From Persicaria tinctoria (taxonomy: Eukaryota > Streptophyta > Magnoliopsida > Caryophyllales > Polygonaceae), in the NCBI GenBank assembly GCA_037127255.1, contig JBANSL010000005.1, forward strand, positions 80,977,160 through 81,041,159: a stretch of DNA of 64,000 nt. Direction: 5' to 3'. The position numbers and the translations under genes were made by a program. Below, in pieces: positions 57,861 through 64,000 of this stretch. The first letter of the stretch is position 1. Each line of letters starts with the position of its first letter. The notes beneath the pieces are model-generated. The model did not search any database and was not told the DNA's origin. It worked only from the letters and a program-made list of their open reading frames with translations.

Positions 57861-58846
57861 CATCGATTATATGTTTAATACCAACTTAAATTATATAATA
57901 AACTTTTGTTTCGATACTCTCCTAAGGTTAAACTCTCCTAATGTTAAACCCTTGTTATTTTGTATTTTTAAGTCAATGAAGATACATACGTCATAACACA
58001 ATTAAACAAATGGACATTGATTTATTTAAATTGGATGATATCTATATCTAGTAAGACATCTTAAATTACTGGTGAAACATATATGCTTAGTTCATAAAAC
58101 TGATGTGTTTAGTTCGTAAAACTATTGTCTTTCATTACAATAATTCATTGTCTTTTCGCCCTTAAAGGGACGTGCTAGCTTATGAACCAAAAGTGTTTTG
58201 TTCGTAAACTCAATATCTTGTCTATACATACAATACAACATACCACAATAACCAATGACAACATCAACAGAATAGGACATGTTTTCTACCCATAACTCGT
58301 AAAAACTAGCACTTATTTTCCACCAATAAGTTATGTAATTGACTAATTGCTATCCATCCTAAAGGAACTTCAATTATTCGATAGAGAAACTAAAAGATCA
58401 CAAGTGATCTGTTTTTTTTAGTACAATGCACGAGCAAAGTCCATGAACCTGCACCATCCCAAAGGAAAAGGCATACTTGACAGGTTTCTCCTCATGAATC
58501 TGCACAATCTTACGGCAAATGCAGCTCATGAAAGAGAACTAGAATCTTACAGCACTAGCAATGGTGTAGTGACCATATTCAAAAGATGGACTCATACAAA
58601 AGATGATACTCCTAAGCACTTACGTTTCGATCTGGTGAAGTCAGTGCACGTCTAGCAATTGCAGTCGGAGAACCAACAGAGATCATACCCAAAGCAAACA
58701 CACTAATATTCAACATGTGCACAATTCGAATGCAAGGTTCAGTAACAACTTCATTGATACTGAACAGTGAGGCAATAACATTAAAAACAATGGAAAACCA
58801 ATCAACTTCATCTAGCATATATATCAATTGAAAAGAATTTTATTAC
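57861..58846. other. Spacer, no supported gene
   Basis: AT-rich to 58430. The part 58430-58846 has mixed composition and an open minus-strand frame (58612-58827, a hydrophobic stretch) in what would be an intron or downstream part of the DUF21-like gene. I do not recognise it. Confidence 0.35.
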
Positions 58847-59260
58847 CTCCTTAGTCAAATCTAATGCTCCACTTATAATTGTCATATCATCATGAGTTAG
58901 TTCACTGGCTTTCCCAGCTTATAATTGCATTTGTAGAAAGCGATTTTGATCCTAGATGCTAGCACAGAGACGAGATCGAATAACAGACATGCAAAGCGGA
59001 AGCTAAAGACACACAAATTGATAATGCAGTTCGGTTTTCCTACTCTGCGAAGCCTCAAGAGGGAGAGACTCAAACCCAAGAATCCACTAAGTATGAACGA
59101 GTATACAAATCATGGATACAGGAAGTGACGAGCTCAAGGAAACAGATCTAGGTCAAGCAACTCAGAGACACATACGGACAAGGAGAAATCGTAAAAGAGG
59201 AACATATATTCCCTTCACTCCGAAGAACATCGAAGCCAGATGACAGAAGATGAAGACGAC

Positions 59261-60123
59261 CAGGGCCGGCCCTGGACATGTGCAAGAGGAACGACCGCCC
59301 AGGGCCTCCGATTATTTAGGGCCTCACTTCAATAATCTTAATACAGTATATATAAAAATTAAAGAGTTTTCCAAAGAATCACATAGAGCAATTGGTATAC
59401 TGGTTCATGGAGGCATAGGGGAGGAAGCGTGCCTTTTGGTCGTATTGCAGCTCGCATGGTGTTCGATTCCTTACATTTTGGAAAATTTTCCTCCTTTTTC
59501 ATTATAATACCAAGGTCGTATTGCAGCTCGCATGGTGTTCGATTCCGCACATTTTGGAAAATTTTCCTCCTTTTTCATTATAATGGTATTTTATGTAATT
59601 ATATTTTCCCTATTTATTTCGATACTTTATTTCTATTTTAAAGATTGGTTGAAAATGTATTAAAGTAATATTAACAAAAATCATCTAAAATTTTAATATA
59701 AAAGATTATTGAATTAACAACTTCATATATACTATCTCCATTCGACAAAACATTTTGTTTACTATTTACGCACCTTTTTTAGAGTGCTAAACACTATATA
59801 AAATATTAAATTTTTTATTAATTTTTTTTTATCATTACTCATTTATTACTTGTAAAAAAAATATTATTTTATATAGTTTTTATCATCATAAAAAATGCGT
59901 GTGAATAGTAAATGATATATTAATTTGTTGAACGGATGGAATATTATTTATCATTAATAAATAAAAATGTACTAAATCAATTAAATAGCTAGTAACAAAA
60001 AAAATCATCTACAACTTTTAATATAAGAGATATCTAATTCTAAAAAAGTTAACATATATATATATAAAATATATCATTAATGGATTTTCGAACTGGGCCT
60101 CCGAAATTGATTGGACGGTCCTG
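59261..60123. mobile_element. hAT-type element with perfect target duplication
   Basis: Left end CAGGGCCGGCCCTGG, right end GGACGGTCCTG. Target duplication AAGACGAC at 59253-59260 and 60124-60131 is perfect. Inside, a 77-base unit containing TTGCAGCTCGCATGGTGTTCGATTCC is tandemly repeated (about 59440 and 59516); GTTCGATTCC resembles a tRNA B box. A Stowaway-like MITE is nested at 59732-59940. Confidence 0.88.
59732..59940. mobile_element. Stowaway-like MITE nested in hAT element
   Basis: CTATCTCCATTCGACAAAACATTTTGTTTACTATT at the left pairs with AATAGTAAATGATATATTAATTTGTTGAACGGATGGA at the right. Terminal bases are worn. Confidence 0.55.
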
Positions 60124-60467
60124 AAGACGACGCTGTAGTGGTTGAGAACCAGGCCGGAAGCTCGTCTTCTTCCTCTCCTGCGTGAGATCTCCAATGGAGG
60201 CACTTGGGAACCTAGGGTTTCACTTCTCCCGCTCTCTCTTTCTCTTTATGGATGAGGAACAATGAAGCAACTAATAATTAGGGTTTCGGAGAAAGAGGCC
60301 TCTTATAGGGAGCGTCTCATTAGGCAAAACGCTGCGTTTGGAACAAGCACAACTTGAAGCCGTTGGGAGCCCTCAGAGTTTGAGCACAGAAGTGGGCCGA
60401 ACCTTAACTGGATTGGGCCAACATATAAGATGAACTAGGTTCATCTTATTATTGATCCAACATATCG

Positions 60468-60795
60468 GCCAACAAGGAGACGCCAACCAACTAAGTCACC
60501 CAGCACCACTGGCTAGCTCACACTGAGCCATCCTTGGTCCATGTTCGAGCCACCTGTGACCTAGACCTAGTCCTTGAGCTTCTAGCCATTACAAGCATTC
60601 ACAAGATACATATACATACATCTGGATTACATAGACATTACAACATCAGTTTAGGGAAAAAAGATCAAATGAAGTTCAAAGTATTCTGGCATTCCAAGAG
60701 TTAATTAATGTCTTGAGATCTTGAAATGGCTAACAGAAATCAGATTGTTTATAGAACAATATAATTTTGTTAGCTTTAAGAACGCACAAGGTTAC
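60468..60795. other. Intron-like sequence of the DUF21-like fragment
   Basis: No coding signal apart from the flanking exon. Mixed composition, unrecognised. Confidence 0.3.
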
Positions 60796-61200
60796 CTCCT
60801 TCCCATGACGAGAGCTTTTAACGCAGCCCGCCTGAATAATGCCTCATTATGCCCCAATACACCGTCTAAGACCTGGTACGAAAAGAAAAATTATGAATTC
60901 AGCAGATAGTTAAGATGATATAGGAAACAAAAATATTTCATTTTCAACACTTCAGAGCTAAACCGGCCACCAATATATCATAAGAGAGTAAGATTTGCTT
61001 TGCAATTAATGTGCGAATTTGGAGCCCATTTTAGTAACGCATAGTGAAATATATTCTTGAAGAGGTATAGTGAAATATATTTTCTGTTTGCATATAATGC
61101 AAAAATCTATCCCAATATTTTTATGTTATACCATAACGGTTTGTCAAGACCATACCTTACCAATAGAGTGTAACAACACCTCCATCTCACATCGAATATA

Positions 61201-61503
61201 ATAGGGATGTTGGAAGTGGTTTATAAATGATTCAATATATCCATATCCATGTTACAAGAGCTCTTCCTTTTCAGACTCTAAGTGAGAATAACGGACCTGA
61301 GAGACAAAAGGTACAGATAGAACAATTGCAGCAAATTGGTTTGGAAATCGAAACACAAAAAACATACAGATCAAATCAAATCCAAGGAGGAAAGGATGGC
61401 TGCAAATACGCTTGGAGACAGAGGAAGGCAGGGAGGAAAGAGAGAGAAAGACGATATTTTTTAATCTTGATTTTCTTAATTCAATGACCCAAAATTGTTA
61501 ATA
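61201..61503. other. Spacer upstream of the DUF21-like exon
   Basis: Further exons of the DUF21-like gene would be expected here on the minus strand, but none is recognised. Confidence 0.3.
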
Positions 61504-61819
61504 CTCTCTCCGCTCGAAAAACATAGAATTGGTACCTCGATTGACTATTTGCAACTATTTGTTATATTGTTCTAAAATTATCTTAATTTAATTCGAATTC
61601 TTGTTATTTACTATTCATGCATATACGCTTTTTTAGGATAATAAAAACTATATAAAATATCTATTTTTTTAAATATTTTCTAACAACTTTGTACTTATTA
61701 ATAGTACGTAGCTGCGAAAATGTTAAACCAATTTATGAAAAAAAAGATATCTTATATAATTATTATCAATCTAAAAATGTATGCATAAATAGTAAATAAC
61801 ATGTTTTTCCGAACAGAAA

Positions 61820-61820
<1 letters not shown>
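61504..61820. mobile_element. Stowaway-like MITE
   Basis: Ends CTCTCTCCGCTCGAAAAACAT and (reversed) CTTTCTGTTCGGAAAAACATG, flanked by TA. Confidence 0.7.
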
Positions 61821-61863
<43 letters not shown>

Positions 61864-61995
61864 GTACGTAGCTGCGAAAATGTTAAACCAATTTATGAAA
61901 AAAAAGATATCTTATATAATTATTATCAATCTAAAAATGTATGCATAAATAGTAAATAACATGTTTTTCCGAACAGAAAGTATATATATATATAT
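61700..61995. repeat. Tandem duplication of MITE right half with (TA)n
   Basis: About 127 bases from ATAGTACGTAGCTGCGAAAA to CCGAACAGAAAG at 61701-61820 recur without visible change at 61861-61980. A (TA)n tract of about 40 bases lies between, giving a period near 160. Confidence 0.9.
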
Positions 61996-61997
61996 AT

Positions 61998-62160
61998 ATG
62001 ATCGGACTGATCATGTCACCAGTAAGTGAGCTAGCGGTCTTTGTACATTTATTGTTTTGTTGACTATACTCAACTAACAAATTGACTTACATGACTTTAA
62101 AGAATATGGACAATTAACCACGACTTTAAAGTCTTTCCTGTCTATTGCACGTACATTAAT
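61998..62160. repeat. Copy of LRR promoter-distal sequence with imperfect palindrome
   Basis: ATGATCGGACTGATCAT at 61998-62014 is the LRR promoter palindrome with one mismatch. The sequence after it (GGACAATTAACCACGACTTT, AAAGTCTTTCCTGTCTAT) matches 20990-21040. Confidence 0.55.
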
Positions 62161-62174
62161 TTATTAATGGAAGA

Positions 62175-62717
62175 CAGTGGCGGACCTAGGGGGTCACGTG
62201 ACCCCCTCCTCATCCGACAAATTACCTAGGTGTATTCTCCTTGTCGATAGCTTCGTTTTGATATATAATACGCCCTAATCCGACATCTGAGTAAAAAGTT
62301 ATTAATGTTTGAAAATTACAGCAGTATTAATCACTTTAGTTTTATTTCAATATACTATAACACTTTAATATTTTACTTAAATTGACATTCAAATATTATA
62401 ATTCATCTCGAGAGTTTCAAAACCATAGGTTATATTACTTATTTTGAGAATATGGTAAGAATTTACGCAAGTTTAATTTTTTTTTATTTAGTTATACATT
62501 ATTACATGTTAATAATGCAATGTTTATTTATTGCGTTTTATATCTTTATTTTTCATTTTTATCCTTATTTTCGCATTATATATTTGTAGTATTTTCGAAA
62601 CCATAGGTTGACACTAGTTTGTACTATCGATCACGTTGTGTTTTGCGATTTTTTTCTCGATCTTATTGTCAACTACTATGGTGACCCCCCGTTAAAAACT
62701 TTCTGGGTCCGCCACTG
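62175..62717 (+). mobile_element. Non-autonomous hAT element, family 1, best copy
   Basis: Perfect 12 bp TIRs CAGTGGCGGACC and GGTCCGCCACTG. Flanking 8-mers ATGGAAGA and ATGGAATA differ at one base. It is nearly collinear with 5612-6168. Confidence 0.85.
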
Positions 62718-62980
62718 ATGGAATATATATCTAAATTCATTCCAAAATTATTTCTTACAAACTTAAATTCACAACTGTTTTATAAATTCATTCATACTCC
62801 GTATAATACAAGCTTTTCCATCAAATTACATGTTTTAAGTATACAAACAAAAGTGAGATGCATGGTTTACATTACACTCTTTTCCATCAAATTACATGGG
62901 AAATTAGCTAAATAAATAAATGTATGTGCAATAGTCCATATTCTTCAAGACTTGTAAGTCAATAGTCAATTAGCTAAATA

Positions 62981-63215
62981 CTCCCTCCGTTCCAAAATAG
63001 ATGGTCTTTTACTTTTCAGCACGTTTTTTAAGGAGCGAAAAACTCCATGAAATATTATTTTTTAATTAATTTTTTTTATATAATTAGGTACTTATTAGTA
63101 ATAAGTATCAAATAGTATAAAAATTTGAATTAAAAAAGTAATATTTTATAGAGTTTTCCGCTCCTTAAAAAGCGTGCTAAAAAGTAAAAGCCCATCTATT
63201 TTGGAACGGAGGGAG
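62981..63215. mobile_element. Stowaway MITE, well preserved
   Basis: TIRs CTCCCTCCGTTCCAAAATAG, extending inward (TGGTCTTTTACTTTT.AGCACG), with TA on both sides at 62979-62980 and 63216-63217. 235 bases, no coding region. Confidence 0.9.
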
Positions 63216-63288
63216 TAAATAAATTTGTAGATGAGTGTAGTCCACAAAACAAATACGCGTACAAATTAAGATTTACCTTACTGTTGAC

Positions 63289-63305
63289 ATGATCGGTCCG
63301 ATCAT
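63289..63305. promoter_or_regulatory. 17 bp palindrome in LRR gene 3 promoter
   Basis: ATGATCGGTCCGATCAT is fully palindromic apart from the central base and lies 87 bases before the start codon at 63392. The surrounding CTTAATATATA and GGGCATTGGTAATTAATTTA match the LRR gene 1 promoter. Confidence 0.5.
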
Positions 63306-63391
63306 CTTAATATATATAAAGGGCATTGGTAATTAATTTACTACCCAATTAAATATCAACACTCAAATCGATCACTACGATGTACGAAGCC

Positions 63392-64000
63392 ATGTATGTG
63401 AACCTCCAATCATCGACTCCTCCACTTTATTTGCTCTATCTTCTTTTGTTCATGTTTTCTACCTTCTCTTCCCAACAAGTTTGCAACCATCTTGATCAAT
63501 CAGCCCTCCTTACTTTCTACGATGCCATTCAAACTTCTTCTTCCCCGCTCAACTGGTCAGCTTCCGTCACTTGTTGTCACTGGGAAGGGGTAGCTTGTGA
63601 CAATGGAAGGGTCACTCACTTGCAATTATCCTCCAGAGACATAAAAGGGGTAATCACTTCCTCTCTTACCAATCTTGGTAGCCTTACTCATCTTAATCTT
63701 TCCAATAACTCACTTTTTGGACCTCTTCCTGATACCTTCTTTGGATCGATGGATAGCCTTCAAGTGATCGACTTGAGTTTGAATCAACTTTCAGGCAATT
63801 TTTCATCATCCTTGTCATCTAGAGGTAGTTTTCCCATCAAAATCCACACCATTGATATATCATGCAATCGGTTTGAGGGAAACATTGGATATAATTGGTT
63901 TTTGGAAATGAAAGCTTTGACTGATTTCAATTCTAGCCACAATGGATTCGTCGGGGCATTTCCTTCCTTTATATGTTTGAGTTCACCTTTACTCAAAACT
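63392..64000 (+). CDS. LRR receptor-like protein (copy 3), N-terminal part, runs off the window
   Basis: The open frame continues without a stop to base 64000, about 203 codons. The start at 63392 aligns with that of LRR gene 1; an in-frame ATG at 63380 would add four residues. A signal peptide covers about residues 1-27, followed by the N-terminal cap CCHWEGVACDNGRVTHL (one Asn shorter than the paralogs) and the first LRRs. It is closely similar to copies 1 and 2, so the full protein is probably about 690 residues and kinase-less, but that lies beyond the window. Confidence 0.85.
   Translation, partial: MYVNLQSSTPPLYLLYLLLFMFSTFSSQQVCNHLDQSALLTFYDAIQTSSSPLNWSASVTCCHWEGVACDNGRVTHLQLSSRDIKGVITSSLTNLGSLTHLNLSNNSLFGPLPDTFFGSMDSLQVIDLSLNQLSGNFSSSLSSRGSFPIKIHTIDISCNRFEGNIGYNWFLEMKALTDFNSSHNGFVGAFPSFICLSSPLLKT

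Larger units (their letters stand above)
58932..60467 (-). mobile_element. LTR-like block (possible solo Copia LTR) with nested hAT element
   Basis: On the minus strand it starts TGTTGGATCAATAATAAGAT at 60467 and ends CGCTTTCTACA at 58932, a TG...CA layout common in plant Copia LTRs. About 670 bases remain if the hAT insertion is removed. No matching 5 bp target repeat was found, so the edges are uncertain. Confidence 0.35.
58847..61200 (-). pseudogene. Exons of a DUF21/CBS (CNNM-like) membrane protein gene, partial
   Basis: Three collinear minus-strand pieces are seen. An exon ending HSIGK at 61156 has donor GTATGG. An exon at 60872-60796, between CAG and GTAACC, reads VLDGVLGHNEALFRRAALKALV. 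A third at about 58918-58847, ending before GTAATA, reads AGKASELTHDDMTIISGALD. This order and wording match the stretch after the DUF21 membrane domain of plant CNNM-like proteins (PIGKVLD, LGHN, ALFRRA, AGKGGELTHDE). The membrane and CBS parts are not visible nearby. A TAA precedes AGKAS in frame and an LTR-like block lies in the intron, so it is probably a fragment. Confidence 0.5.

Noticed and set aside
58612..58827. A 71-residue hydrophobic minus-strand frame
   Set aside because: It does not match the expected continuation of the DUF21-like protein and lacks splice support.

Overview
This window is plant nuclear DNA, most likely from a flowering dicot. Supporting signs are Gnk2/DUF26 cysteine-rich secretory proteins, leucine-rich-repeat receptor-like proteins, GT-AG introns, and a dense nest of plant transposable elements: Copia, LINE, hAT, MULE, CACTA, Stowaway, Harbinger and Helitron. 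I cannot name the species. Gene density is low and transposons fill most of the sequence.

Host genes form one cluster built by repeated segmental duplication of two unrelated families. Family A is a single-exon, GC-rich secreted protein with two Gnk2 (DUF26) domains. It has intact copies at 344-1093 (+), 4566-5312 (-) and 13822-14577 (+), a pseudogene at 22338-24458 broken by two transposon insertions and two stop codons, and an orphan 3' flank near 29960-30165 that marks a lost fifth copy. Family B is a kinase-less LRR receptor-like protein resembling the PSY1R/PSKR ectodomain. It has copies at 18707-20791 (-), 51162-53258 (+) and a partial one at 63392-64000 (+) running off the window. Copies within each family share promoter and 3' flank sequence. 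Both families are typical of apoplastic or cell-surface defence and signalling; that they act together is inference.

By region: 1-5.4 kb, two Gnk2 genes separated by Copia and LINE remains. 5.4-13.3 kb, hAT elements, two MULE-like elements and a LINE. 13.6-18.0 kb, Gnk2 gene 3 and a third MULE-like element packed with short repeats. 18.7-24.5 kb, LRR gene 1 and the Gnk2 pseudogene. 24.8-29.5 kb, a long foldback element interrupted by a 2.8 kb solo LTR. 29.6-34.4 kb, nested MITEs and a Helitron. 34.4-48.0 kb, a probable second Helitron on the minus strand holding a 10 kb MULE. That MULE has an apparently intact four-exon transposase and a convergent, decayed ULP-protease-like gene. 48.9-50.5 kb, two hAT elements with perfect 8 bp target duplications. 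51.2-53.3 kb, LRR gene 2. 54-61.2 kb, nested transposons, LTR fragments and exons of a DUF21/CBS (CNNM-like) gene. 61.5-64 kb, MITEs and the start of LRR gene 3.

The most notable points are the intact MULE transposase beside a ULP-like partner that has lost its catalytic His and Cys; three MULE-like elements with different interiors that all carry arrays of a TGAC-core repeat; a 17 bp palindrome kept in LRR-gene promoters; and Gnk2 paralogs that appear to have lost exactly one disulfide pair. All calls were made by eye without database searches.
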